From positions 1-33,009 of the forward strand of contig CANQWL010000004.1 in NCBI GenBank assembly GCA_947627555.1: DNA of 33,009 nucleotides. Reading direction: 5' to 3'. How positions within the stretch are numbered: position 1 is the first letter of the stretch; each line of letters opens with the position of its first letter. The stretch is from an uncultured Clostridia bacterium (GTDB lineage: Bacteria; Bacillota; Clostridia; TANB77; CAG-508). The notes beneath the pieces are model-generated. The model was not told the DNA's origin. It did no database searches and worked only from the letters and a program-made list of their open reading frames with translations. Of this stretch, positions 13,298 to 23,249 are shown piece after piece. A program made the translations under genes and the position numbers.

Positions 13298-15052
13298 TTA
13301 TTTAATTAAAATTGCTTTAATTCTTCTTACTCCAGATGAACTTGCTTCTTCTTTTTTAATTTTGAATTTTCCTAATTCTCTTGTATTTTTTACATGTGGT
13401 CCCCCACATAGTTCCTTTGATACATTTCCTATTGAATATACTGTTACTTCATCAGGATATTTTTCTATAAACATACATTCTGCTCCTGAGTGTATAGCCT
13501 CTTCTTTTTTCATTGTTTCTACTGTTACTTCTAATCCTTCTTGTATCCATTTGTTGACTAATTCTTCTACTTTTTGTTTTTCTTCTTCTGTTAATTTATG
13601 GTCACAGTTGAAATCAAATCTCATTCTTTCGGTTGTTATATTAGATCCTCTTTGATGTGTATCTGGACCTAATACAACTTTTAGTGCTGCATTTAATAAA
13701 TGTGTTGCTGTATGATAGCTAATTGTTGCTTCATTTTGTTCTGCTAATCCACCTTTAAATTTTGCTTCAGAACCTTGTCTTGATTTTTCTTGATGTTGCT
13801 TGAATAATTCTTCAAATTCTTTTATATCTACTTCATATCCATTTTCTTTTGCTAATTCACTTGTAACTTCTGGTGGAAATCCATATGTATCGTATAATTT
13901 AAATACAACATTTCCATCTATTTTAGTTTTTCCTTCTGCTTTTGCCTTATTCATTGCTTTAATAAATTCTCTTTCTCCATGTGCTAATGTTTTAACAAAT
14001 TTGTCTTTTTCTTCTAGAATAACAGTTGTAATTTTATTTTTATTTTTCTCTAAATCTGGATACATTTCTTTTAAGTTTTCCACATTTATTTCTATTAATG
14101 TTGATAATTCATTTAAATCAATTTCTAATTTATTTAGATGTCTTATCATTCTTCTTATTAATCTTCTTAATACATATCCTCTGTCTATATTACTTGGTGT
14201 TCCTCCGTCTGAAATAATCATCATACTAGAACGCAAGTGCTCTGCTACTATTCTTCTACTTTCAATATTATCTACTTTTTGTAGTTCACTCAATTTTTCC
14301 ATTACCGGTTTGAATATTTCTGTGTCAAATGGTGTTTCTTTTCCTTGTAGTAGCATTGTCATTCTTTCTAGTCCTAATCCTGTATCTACATTTTTCTGTT
14401 TTAATTTTGAATAACCATTTTTGTCCTTAAAATATTCCATAAATACATTGTTCCAAATTTCTACATATTTTCCACAATCACATGATGGCTGGCAATCTGG
14501 TCCACATGCTTGTTTTCCTGTATCATAAAACATTTCTGTATCTGGTCCACATGGTCCTTCTTCTCCTGCAATCCACCAGTTATCATCTTTTCCATAGAAA
14601 TAAATATTATTTTCTAATATTCCTGCTTTTTTCCAACATTCAGCAGATATTTCATCTTTTGGGCAGTCTTCATCTCCTGCAAAACATGTTACTGATAATC
14701 TCTCTACTGGAATTCCTAATTCTTTTGTTAGAAAGTCAAAACTCATTTGGATAGATTCTTCTTTAAAGTAATCTCCTAATGACCAGTTTCCTAACATTTC
14801 AAAATATGTTAAATGTCTGTTATCTCCTACCTCATCAATATCGTTTGTTCTTACACATTTTTGATAATCTGTTAAACGAGCTCCTGATGGATGTTTTTCT
14901 CCTAATAAATATGGAACTAATGGCTGCATTCCAGCTGTATTAAATAATACAGATGGGTCATTTTCTGGTATTAATGGTGCTGATGGTATAACTGCATGTC
15001 CATGTTTTTTGAAAAATTCTAGGTATTTATTTCTAATTTCAATTGCTTTCAT
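13298..15052 (-). CDS. alaS: Alanyl-tRNA synthetase lacking the C-terminal DHHA1/C-Ala region
   Basis: MKAIEIRNKYLEFFKKHGHAVIPSAPLIPENDPSVLFNTAGMQPL (start with RBS at 15052; the ORF track starts at 15097). Editing motifs HTATHLL and ELCGGPHV present; ends GVRRIKAILIK*. Confidence 0.97.
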   Translation of the reverse strand: MKAIEIRNKYLEFFKKHGHAVIPSAPLIPENDPSVLFNTAGMQPLVPYLLGEKHPSGARLTDYQKCVRTNDIDEVGDNRHLTYFEMLGNWSLGDYFKEESIQMSFDFLTKELGIPVERLSVTCFAGDEDCPKDEISAECWKKAGILENNIYFYGKDDNWWIAGEEGPCGPDTEMFYDTGKQACGPDCQPSCDCGKYVEIWNNVFMEYFKDKNGYSKLKQKNVDTGLGLERMTMLLQGKETPFDTEIFKPVMEKLSELQKVDNIESRRIVAEHLRSSMMIISDGGTPSNIDRGYVLRRLIRRMIRHLNKLEIDLNELSTLIEINVENLKEMYPDLEKNKNKITTVILEEKDKFVKTLAHGEREFIKAMNKAKAEGKTKIDGNVVFKLYDTYGFPPEVTSELAKENGYEVDIKEFEELFKQHQEKSRQGSEAKFKGGLAEQNEATISYHTATHLLNAALKVVLGPDTHQRGSNITTERMRFDFNCDHKLTEEEKQKVEELVNKWIQEGLEVTVETMKKEEAIHSGAECMFIEKYPDEVTVYSIGNVSKELCGGPHVKNTRELGKFKIKKEEASSSGVRRIKAILIK

Positions 15053-15127
15053 AAAATCTCTCCTTAATATTTTATTACTTACAAGATTATACTTCAATTT
15101 GTATAAAAAATCAATAACAAAATATTA

Positions 15128-15163
15128 GAGTCAGTTGATTTTTATATTTTACAACTGACTCTT
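15128..15163. terminator. Perfect 11-bp inverted repeat, terminator-like
   Basis: AGAGTCAGTTG-N14-CAACTGACTCT. Strong T-run on the plus-strand side, weaker on the minus side. Lies between the Gly-rich gene and alaS. Confidence 0.55.
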
Positions 15164-15229
15164 TTTTGTTATTTGTATTAAAATAATTTTATAAGTTTTT
15201 TTCTACAATCTCTTAGATAATTATATATT

Positions 15230-16887
15230 TTATTCTGAATCAATAATAAAATTTCCTGCAGAAATTTTTCCTGTTGTTACACAACCATTTCCTGCATCAA
15301 TACTTCCTTTATTAATTTGGTGATTATAAAAAATATTTATACTTCCTCCACCTGATGCGCCGTCTTACAGTTCCACCTGATCCTGTTGAAAAAATTTTTC
15401 CATTTGAGTTATTCATCGAAGCAGCATATACCATCAATAATCCTCCTGTACCAGAATGACCAGCCTTATTCCATATTCCATAACCACATTTATCAGCAAA
15501 ATAACCCAAACCTCCTGAACAATAACCTCCACGATCACCGAGCCACACCAGATATACCGCCACCAGTTGATCCAACTCCATCAGGAGAACCTCCACCAGA
15601 CCCACCAGCATAAGACGTTCCATACGAACCAGCACCAGACCAATATTTAGTACCATTACTACCTGTAGAAGAACCAGAAGCACCACCACCAGTTTGCCTT
15701 TTTTCTCCTTTTGCGCCAGGATTTCCACTATTAGTCCCAAATCGAGATGGTGGATAAACAGCACTTCCTCCTGCTGCTCCCTGAACTGGAACATATTCAT
15801 ATGTGTTATCTGAATTTTTATATAAATACACATTTTGTCCTGGTCCTTTTGCACCTCTTGCAGTCATATCTATTGTTGAATTATTTGTTAATGTCCCTGT
15901 ACAATATATAAATAATCCTTTTGGTCCACCAAAACCTGTATCATTTTTACATGCTGTTAGCGTTACATTTGAATTTATTGTTAAATTTCCACATACTTTT
16001 AATACTACCATATTTTTTGCATTAGTACTTGCGTTTCCTACATCTGTAGATTTATTTCCAAATTCGTATACTTTATTTTGTAATGTTGCTCCATTTATTA
16101 CTTTTTCTCCATCTAATACTATATCTTCATTTTCTACTATTACATTTGCTGAGTAAGTTTCTCCATTTACTTGTATCTCATTTGTTCCACTTGCATTTAT
16201 TTTTGATATTTCTCCTATTATACTTTCATTTTCTATAGTTTCCGTTTTTCCGCTTTCTTTACCTATCCATATTGGATATAATATTACATCTTTATTACAT
16301 TCTCCATATTCTCCATTTTCAAAATAATCTGCCATTTCGGCATCTTCATGTGTTGACCATCCTACAAAATGTTTGCCCTCTTTCGTTGGTGATGTACTTA
16401 TTATTTTATGTTTTATATCTTTTAACTCTTTTAATGTTTTAAATGTATCTCCATTACCATTTTTATACTCTATGACATATCCAGTTCTTTTACTTATTTC
16501 TTGTCCACCTGTTGTTGTAACTTTGAATGTACTATCCTCTTTTCCCTTTTCTATGTCATAATCTATTGCTATTTTTTCTTTTCCTTCTTCATTATTTACT
16601 GTTATTATATTATGATCTTCTCCTGGATATTCTATACTTTTTATCTTTTCATTTTCATCATTTGCTGTAAATGTCAAAAGACATTTAGTTATATCATCTT
16701 GTGTAGCTTTTATTGAAACATCTATACTTATAAGATTATCTTCGTTATCACTGCTTAATTTTTTTATATATGTATTATAAATAGAACTTATATTTTCACT
16801 ATTTATTACAATGCTTAAAATTACTAATAAAAATATAAATAAAATTATAAAAATAATATTTCTTTTATTCTTTAGTTTTATCTTCAT
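15230..16887 (-). CDS. Gly-rich secreted/surface protein with Listeria-Bacteroides (InlB B-repeat)-like region; requires two +1 shifts at CGG
   Basis: Frames: 16887 to 15538 (ORF 15535..16887), then 15539 to 15360 (seen in ORF 15324..15854), then 15361 to the stop at 15230-15232. Length 1658 = 3n+2. Concatenated: ...GGGISGVA-GDRGGYCSGGLGYFADKCGYGIWNKAGHSGTGGLLMVYAASMNNSNGKIFSTGSGGTVR-GASGGGSINIFYNHQINKGSIDAGNGCVTTGKISAGNFIIDSE*. Confidence 0.8.
15360..15362 (-). other. Putative +1 recoding site CGG (AGA CGG CGC read as AGA c GGC GCA)
   Basis: In-frame CGG. The +1 frame downstream (GASGGGSINIFYN...) is open to 15230; the zero frame gives low-quality RIRWRKYKYFL*. Confidence 0.65.
15538..15540 (-). 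other. Putative +1 recoding site CGG (GCT CGG TGA read as GCT c GGT GAT)
   Basis: In-frame CGG immediately followed by the zero-frame TGA. The +1 frame continues the Gly-rich sequence GDRGGYCSGGLGYFADKCG. Confidence 0.7.
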
Positions 16888-17048
16888 ATGTTTATCACCT
16901 TTATCTTTTCAATTATGTTATTTTATACATACTTATTTTAACATTATACTTTTTTTTTGTAAATATATTTTTATATATTTAATTGTTAGATTTTTAATAC
17001 ATAAACACTTAAAAATTGCTTTTATAATTCACCTTATTTTAATAAAGA

Positions 17049-17077
17049 AAACCAACAGTATACTGCACTGCTGGTTT
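17049..17077 (-). terminator. Terminator-like inverted repeat after the 17104 ORF
   Basis: AAACCAACAGT...ACTGCTGGTTT, one mismatch. Confidence 0.5.
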
Positions 17078-17103
17078 CTGCCTTATCCTATTTTCGTGTT
17101 TCA

Positions 17104-17472
17104 TCATATCCAATCACTGATTCTTCCCTCTCTGAGTTCGTGGCTACCAAGCCTATTTGCTTGTCTTATAGACAAAGCTTCTCCTTTATTAGCAAGAATA
17201 GTCCTCAGATCAAACCAATTCTCAAAAAGTTCATTGTCTGTTCTTTGTGAATAATGTGCATAGAACACCAATTCATATACACATTCTTCTTTTATTTCGC
17301 TCTTTTTCAGATCAAGATGATTTGTCTTTAAGTATTCGTTGAGCGAAGAAAAATCGACTTTTATGTTGTCAAGTTCTTCTACACGCCGCTCCTTCATCAA
17401 TCTCTCCACGTCTTTATCTTTTAGTTTTTCTAATTCCTCATAAAGAGATTCCATCATTTCTCGTCTTGTCAT
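17104..17472 (-). CDS. Hypothetical protein with atypical codon usage, probably horizontally acquired
   Basis: ORF track 17104..17481 uses GTG; ATG at 17472 has a better-spaced AGGAG. Uses CGG, CGA, AGG, CTG and GAG codons rare in its neighbours. Followed by an inverted repeat. Confidence 0.65.
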   Translation of the reverse strand: MTRREMMESLYEELEKLKDKDVERLMKERRVEELDNIKVDFSSLNEYLKTNHLDLKKSEIKEECVYELVFYAHYSQRTDNELFENWFDLRTILANKGEALSIRQANRLGSHELREGRISDWI

Positions 17473-17568
17473 TTTTTTCACACTCCTTTATTAAAATTAG
17501 TTTGAGAATAAGGCTGTTAACTAATTTATGATTATATTATACACAATTTTAAAATTTATGTCAATTTT

Positions 17569-17604
17569 AAAAAAATCAAGAAAGTTAGTATTTCTTGATT
17601 TTTT
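17569..17604 (-). terminator. Rho-independent terminator after spoVT
   Basis: AAAAAATCAAGAAA-N7-TTTCTTGATTTTTT perfect stem. Confidence 0.8.
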
Positions 17605-17617
17605 AAATTTGAAATAA

Positions 17618-18172
17618 CTATATTTCCATTTGGCTTCCTAAAAATGTAGCAGCTGATTGTACTACTTTTTGTTCTACTTCATTCATTTTTCCAGATGGTT
17701 CTTTTGACATTAAAATTACTGTTCCAATTGTATCTCCATTTGAAAGAATTGGATATACAATTTGCGCATTATTTTTTCTTTCTTTATTATCATTTTTAGT
17801 AATTGGAATTGCTACATCACTATTTTCTTTGCTTGTATAAACTTCTTTATCCTCCATTAATTGTTCTAGTTCTTCACTTACATCTTTTTCTAAAAACTCT
17901 TTTTTAGAGCCACCTGATACAGCAATAATTGTGTCTTTATCTGTAATGCATGCAATATGTCCTGTTGTTTTTGATAGTGTTTCAGCATACCCTGCTGCAA
18001 ATTCTGAAAGTTCTCCAATTGGAGAATATTTCTTTAATATTATTTGACCCTCTCTATCTGTAAATATTTCTAATGGATCCCCTTCTTTTATTCTTAATGT
18101 TTTTCTTATTTCTTTTGGAATAACTACTCTTCCCAAATCATCTATTCTTCTTACAACTCCTGTTGCTTTCAT
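17618..18172 (-). CDS. spoVT: Stage V sporulation protein T (AbrB-type N-terminus with GAF-like C-terminus)
   Basis: MKATGVVRRIDDLGRVVIPKEIRKTLRIKEGDPLEIFTDREGQIILKKYSPIGEL; internal Met at 18172 with RBS preferred over the 18238 ORF start. Confidence 0.93.
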   Translation of the reverse strand: MKATGVVRRIDDLGRVVIPKEIRKTLRIKEGDPLEIFTDREGQIILKKYSPIGELSEFAAGYAETLSKTTGHIACITDKDTIIAVSGGSKKEFLEKDVSEELEQLMEDKEVYTSKENSDVAIPITKNDNKERKNNAQIVYPILSNGDTIGTVILMSKEPSGKMNEVEQKVVQSAATFLGSQMEI

Positions 18173-18295
18173 AATTTTCCTCCTCGTAATATTTTTTCTT
18201 ATATTTTTATTATTACAAATAAGGAAAAAATTATGCATTTAAAATAAAAAAACGAGATTAATATTTTATAAATATTAAATTTTCAAGAAATTTTT

Positions 18296-20260
18296 TCAAT
18301 TTTTTTGTTTTATTTTTCCTGATTTATAGAATTTCAATAATTCTGATAAATCTTGTATTTCTTTTTTTAATCTCTCACCTATGTCTGTATCTCCAACTGT
18401 TTTTCTTATTCCCTCTGTCTTTTTAACAATAATTTCTGAAATTATATCTCTTTCTTCTTTTATTGCTTTTTCTACTGATTCAAATGGTTTGTTTTGGCTT
18501 AATAATAATCCATTTGAGTTATATGTCAATATATATCCTGCATTTCCTGTTTTTTCTTGATAACTTTTTGCAAATCCCCCATCAATTACAAGTAATTTGC
18601 CATTTGCACGCATTGGACTTTCTCCATTTTTTGCCTTTACTGGTATATGTCCATTAACAATATGTGCTTCTTTTTCTTCTAATCCAAATTCTTTTAAAAT
18701 TTTATCACATATTTCTTCTTGATCAACTAAATAATAATATGGATTTTTTTCTTCTTTATGTGTTTTTTTGTCATTAATAAAATAGCTTTCAAAAGTTGCC
18801 ATCTTATCTTTACCAAAAAATGGTGAATCTGGTGAAATCCATAAAAACCACATAATATCTAGTAATTCTTGATCTTGATTATCTCTATTAAGATATACCT
18901 TTTTTATAGTTTCATTTACTAAATCAAAATATTCTTTTCCACTTAATTCTCTTCCTAAAAATTCAACTTTTTTGAAATTTCCATCCTTATTCATAGGTAT
19001 GCAAGCATGAAATAATAAATTAGAATTGAAAATTGTGTATAATTCTCCTTTTTCATAAATGAATTGCATATGTTCATTTAGTTTTTGACTATGTTTAAAT
19101 GATTCGCAAAGTCTTTCTATAACTTCTTCTTCCTCTTTACTTAATTTATATACATCATCTGGATTTAAAGTTGGAAAATTTGTATCATTTAATTCATATT
19201 TCTTTCCATCAAGTAAAACATATCCTTTTTGTAAGTTCATCTTGTCTAATAAAAGACGGTTTTCCAAATGATATTCTGGGTGTTTCTTGATTAATTGACC
19301 TTCTAATTTAAACTGAATAACTGTAATTGCTTTATGTATTTTAGCAATTGTTGCTTTATCACTATTATCATATTTTCTATCATCATAAACTTTTGGCATA
19401 AAATTCAAGCATTCATCATCTCTGTATGTTTCTATAGCAAAAGTAGAAAGTGGTCTTATATTAATACCATAACCTTCTTCTAAAATATCAATATTATTAT
19501 ATCTTGCACAAATTCTAACAACAGTTGCAATATTAGCTTTGTTTCCACAGCTTGCTCCCATCCATGATATATCATGATTTCCCCATTGCATATCAATGCT
19601 ATGGAATTTTTTTAGTTTTTCAATTACTAAATCAGGATATTTTCCTCTATCAAATATATCTCCTAAAATGTGCAAATGGTCAATTGCCATTCGTTTAATT
19701 AAGTTGGAGATAGCAATAATAAAACTTTCTGCTTGCTTTAAATCAATAATTGTTTTTATTATTGCTTTATAATATCTTTCTTTATCTTTTTCAGTTCCTG
19801 CTTGAGAGTGTAATAACTCATCTATTACATATTCAAAACCACTATTAATCGCTTTTCTTACTTTTGACCTAGTATATTTTGAACTGATTTTTTTTGCTAC
19901 CTCAATTAAACGATACAAAGTAATACTATACCATTCATCTAAATTTTCCGTTTTTTGTTTTACTAATTTAAGCTTTTCTTCAGGATAATAAATTAATGTA
20001 GCAAGTGTTGCTCTTTCTTTTTTAGTGATGGTACTTCCAAAAATACTATCAATTTTACTTTTTATAATTCCTCCACCATTATTTAAGATATGCACAAATG
20101 GTTCATATTCTCCATGAATGTCGCTTAAAAACATTTCTGTACCTTTTGGTAGATTAATAATAGCTTGTAAATTAATAATTTCCTCTGCTACTTCATTTAT
20201 ATTTCTGTATTCTTTACTTAATAATTCTAGATATTTTTGCTTATTATACCCATTTTCCAT
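18296..20260 (-). CDS. fbp: Fructose-1,6-bisphosphatase, class III (Firmicutes type)
   Basis: 654 aa; MFLSDIHGEYEPFVHILNNGGG, LGDIFDRGKYPD, MQWGNHDISWMGA metallophosphatase motifs. Confidence 0.95.
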   Translation of the reverse strand: MENGYNKQKYLELLSKEYRNINEVAEEIINLQAIINLPKGTEMFLSDIHGEYEPFVHILNNGGGIIKSKIDSIFGSTITKKERATLATLIYYPEEKLKLVKQKTENLDEWYSITLYRLIEVAKKISSKYTRSKVRKAINSGFEYVIDELLHSQAGTEKDKERYYKAIIKTIIDLKQAESFIIAISNLIKRMAIDHLHILGDIFDRGKYPDLVIEKLKKFHSIDMQWGNHDISWMGASCGNKANIATVVRICARYNNIDILEEGYGINIRPLSTFAIETYRDDECLNFMPKVYDDRKYDNSDKATIAKIHKAITVIQFKLEGQLIKKHPEYHLENRLLLDKMNLQKGYVLLDGKKYELNDTNFPTLNPDDVYKLSKEEEEVIERLCESFKHSQKLNEHMQFIYEKGELYTIFNSNLLFHACIPMNKDGNFKKVEFLGRELSGKEYFDLVNETIKKVYLNRDNQDQELLDIMWFLWISPDSPFFGKDKMATFESYFINDKKTHKEEKNPYYYLVDQEEICDKILKEFGLEEKEAHIVNGHIPVKAKNGESPMRANGKLLVIDGGFAKSYQEKTGNAGYILTYNSNGLLLSQNKPFESVEKAIKEERDIISEIIVKKTEGIRKTVGDTDIGERLKKEIQDLSELLKFYKSGKIKQKN

Positions 20261-20275
20261 TCCAACTTCCCCCTA

Positions 20276-22267
20276 CTATTCTTCACTAGTTTCTGCTACT
20301 TTATCTTCTTTCCTTAATAAATATCCTATTTTATATTTATCTAAAATATATCCTATATCTTTTGAAAATTCTTTTAGCATTACAATTTTAATTGTTGGAT
20401 CTTTTCCTTTTAAATAATCATCAATAATTTGTTTTAACTGTTTCATATTTTTCATTTCAGGTTCAATTTTCTTTTGATGTTTTTCTACTCTATCAATTAG
20501 TTTTTCTTTTATCAATACAATATCTTCATTGCTTGCACATGAAATTCTTTGAAATAACTGAAATGGATCATAATATTTAAAAATTGGTATTTCCATACAT
20601 TGTTTATCAAATTTCTCATAAAATTGTTCCATTTTCATTGGAATACATTTCATAATTTCTTCCGCTTGTTCTTTATACATTTTATCTAGTAATTGTTCAT
20701 TTAATGTATTAAAATGTTTTAGTACATCATCCATATCCTCTGCAACATCATCTATTGCTATTTTTCCTAATTCTTCATTTACATTTGGGCAATAATCAGA
20801 TGTTAAAGAGGCAATATTCATTCCGTTAAAAAATACACTTTTTAATGTTTTCAAATCGTATTCTATTAGGCCTTTTCTTGAAAAATAACTAAAATATGCA
20901 AATAATTTTACTATATCAATTAATCTTAGTTTTCCTTCTTTTACTTCTTCTAATACTTCTTTTATAATAAGGTCAAATTGATCATCAGATATTTTCCAGT
21001 ATTCTTCTGTTAGTAATCTTTTATATGCTGGTAAATTTTCTGTATCTACAGTATTTCTGATTGTTTCCATATTTTCTTTAAATAGTTTCATATCAAAAAT
21101 ACGAGTTCTTACATAATATTCTATAAATTTAAAGAAACGATATTCTGATTTGAAATTATAATAATAATTATTATCAAATTCCTTAATATAGAATTGCCTA
21201 TTATCCATTAAAATTCTTGAAGATACTAATATTGATTTATATTCTTCATTATCTTTAATATTAATGAATTTATCTTTTGTTATTTTACCAGCTTTTATTT
21301 CAAAGGAAACTGCAATTGTAAATATAAGCATTGTTTGCATTACTCTATGATTTGTATTTGGATATGATTTATTAACCATCTCAAAAATTTTTTTAAAATC
21401 ATTTAATGCATGTTTTAAAATTCTTAAGTTTCTTGTTCCACTCTTATGGAAAGTTGAAATAATTAATCTTGTATTTTCTCTTAAAAATCTAATTAAGTCT
21501 GGATTATTTTCATATCTCATTAAAATACCATTGATTATATAATCAAATTTTGGAGCATATTCAAATGTTTCTCCTATTAGTTTTTCTTTAATTCTTTCAT
21601 AGTCATTTGCTTTGTCAAATACGTGTTCAATTTTATCTTGAATTTTCTCCACCATTGGTATATCTGCTTTATTTAACTCACCTTGTTTGTCTAATAAATA
21701 AGTTGCTATAAACGTTTTCATCTCTAAATTAGAGCTTTTTAATTTAGTAGATAATTCTTTTTCATTACAAATTATTATTGTTTTTATATGGTCATGCTCT
21801 ACGAAATTATTAATATATCCCAAAATATCTATAACATCAACATTTGCTCTTTCCAAATCATCAAAACATAATACTTTATCATCTGTTGAGAAAAAATCAG
21901 CATAATCAACTTTATCTCCGTTTTGAGTTACTCCAAAAAGATTAGCCATATCAATACCTGTTTTTGCATATTCTGGTATTGTTGTTTGTTCATTGCTATC
22001 CATGAATTTTCTTAAATTTTTATCCATTAAATGTGTTGTTTCTATAAATATTTTTTTACTTATTTCTTCTAAATTTGAAATTCCATATAAAGACATATAA
22101 ATAGTTGTGTAACGTTTTCCATTTAATTGCATAGATTCTATTTTTTTACGAACTTTATTATTCCAGAAATGAGTCTTTCCTGAACCCCATTCTCCATTTA
22201 TCATAACTGCATAATCTGTATAATCTGACCTTATATAATCTAATATACTTTCTACTAAATCTTCCAA
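20276..22267 (-). CDS. KAP-family P-loop NTPase
   Basis: 663 aa; Walker A MINGEWGSGKTHFWN; Walker B region VLCFDDLERANVDVIDILGYINNFVEHDHIKTIIICNEKEL. Confidence 0.85.
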   Translation of the reverse strand: MEDLVESILDYIRSDYTDYAVMINGEWGSGKTHFWNNKVRKKIESMQLNGKRYTTIYMSLYGISNLEEISKKIFIETTHLMDKNLRKFMDSNEQTTIPEYAKTGIDMANLFGVTQNGDKVDYADFFSTDDKVLCFDDLERANVDVIDILGYINNFVEHDHIKTIIICNEKELSTKLKSSNLEMKTFIATYLLDKQGELNKADIPMVEKIQDKIEHVFDKANDYERIKEKLIGETFEYAPKFDYIINGILMRYENNPDLIRFLRENTRLIISTFHKSGTRNLRILKHALNDFKKIFEMVNKSYPNTNHRVMQTMLIFTIAVSFEIKAGKITKDKFINIKDNEEYKSILVSSRILMDNRQFYIKEFDNNYYYNFKSEYRFFKFIEYYVRTRIFDMKLFKENMETIRNTVDTENLPAYKRLLTEEYWKISDDQFDLIIKEVLEEVKEGKLRLIDIVKLFAYFSYFSRKGLIEYDLKTLKSVFFNGMNIASLTSDYCPNVNEELGKIAIDDVAEDMDDVLKHFNTLNEQLLDKMYKEQAEEIMKCIPMKMEQFYEKFDKQCMEIPIFKYYDPFQLFQRISCASNEDIVLIKEKLIDRVEKHQKKIEPEMKNMKQLKQIIDDYLKGKDPTIKIVMLKEFSKDIGYILDKYKIGYLLRKEDKVAETSEE

Positions 22268-22396
22268 TTCTAATCACATTCCTTTCTTAAAGCATTATAT
22301 ACATTTGCCTTATTCTTCATTAGTAACTTTATATTAATTATTAATTATTTATTATCTATTATCATAAATTTTAAAAAATATAATTATAAATATGTT

Positions 22397-23056
22397 TTAA
22401 TCTTTTGCTATTGTCAAAATTCCTATTTCTTTAGGATTTCCTTTTCTTAAAATTTTACTACATTCATTTACTGTGTTTCCTGTTGTATAAATGTCATCAA
22501 TCAATAATATTTTTTTATCATTTATAAATTGTTTATTTTTTAATTCATATGCTCCTTGAATATTTTTTTCTCTTTCATCTTTATTTAATTTACTTTGTTC
22601 TACTATATTTTTTGTTTTAATTAAACAATTATTCAATAATTCTAAATTCATTCTTTTTGCAATTTCTTTTGCAATTAGTAGACTTTGATTATATCCTCTT
22701 TCTTTTTGTCTTTTTTTACTAATTGGAACTGGTATTATTTTATCATAGTTTTTTATATTTTCAAATATTTTTTTCTCTTTTAACAAAAAATTCGCAAAAG
22801 TAATATATAAATAAGATTTTTCATGAAATTTATAATCTAATATTAATTTTCTAATATTTCCTTCATACTTAAAACCACAAATCAATGAATTAAAATATTT
22901 ATCTTTTATTTGCATATTAATATATATATCTAATTGTTTTTTTAGCATTATTGCACATTTGCTACATAAAAAATTTTTATCAATTTTGCCACAATTTCCA
23001 CAAATTGGTGGATAAATCAAATTTGAGACAATGGGGACAGTCTTTATTTGTCTCAT
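22397..23056 (-). CDS. comF: ComF family phosphoribosyltransferase-like protein
   Basis: CGNCGKIDKNFLCSKC zinc-binding; IIPVPISKKRQKERGYNQSLLIAKEIAKRM; ILLIDDIYTTGNTVNECSKIL PRPP motif. The N-terminal MRQIKTVPIV lies within a dispersed repeat. Confidence 0.93.
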   Translation of the reverse strand: MRQIKTVPIVSNLIYPPICGNCGKIDKNFLCSKCAIMLKKQLDIYINMQIKDKYFNSLICGFKYEGNIRKLILDYKFHEKSYLYITFANFLLKEKKIFENIKNYDKIIPVPISKKRQKERGYNQSLLIAKEIAKRMNLELLNNCLIKTKNIVEQSKLNKDEREKNIQGAYELKNKQFINDKKILLIDDIYTTGNTVNECSKILRKGNPKEIGILTIAKD

Positions 23057-23248
23057 TATTTTGTCAAATGTTGTTATTTTTTGTCATCTCCTTCTTTTAA
23101 TTTTCTGTAAAGCGTTGCTCTACTTATTTCTTTATAGAGTATATAATGTTATTTATGTTAATTCAATATATTTGCTTTATAATTCATCGCAATATCTGAC
23201 AATTTTCTACAAAAAAATGAGACAATTAAAGGCCGTCCCCATTGTCTC
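23025..23248. mobile_element. MITE/REP-doublet-like element with about 32-bp terminal inverted repeats
   Basis: GAGACAATGGGGACAGTCTTTATTTGTCTCAT (23025-23056) and its inverted copy ATGAGACAATTAAAGGCCGTCCCCATTGTCTC (23217-23248) flank about 160 bp. The interior, minus strand, encodes a fragment EISRATLYRKLKEGDDKK* resembling an HTH tail. Confidence 0.7.
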
Positions 23249-23249
23249 C

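Noticed and set aside
13298-15052. alaS truncation as a fifth frameshift
   Set aside because: No CGG near the end and no AlaRS-like continuation in any frame downstream; it ends at a normal stop after the editing domain.
15053-15230. T-box riboswitch upstream of alaS
   Set aside because: No T-box consensus (AGGGTGGNACCGCG-like) on the minus strand; only a simple hairpin is present.
15535-15540. Stop-codon readthrough or TGA reassignment (Trp/Sec)
   Set aside because: Reading through the zero-frame TGA/TAA does not give homologous sequence; only the +1 frame continues the conserved proteins.
15541-15854. N-terminal part of ORF 15324..15854 (MQKDQDKMCIYIK...) as a separate gene
   Set aside because: Overlaps the real Gly-rich ORF in another frame; only its segment below about 15539 is genuine, reached by the +1 shift.
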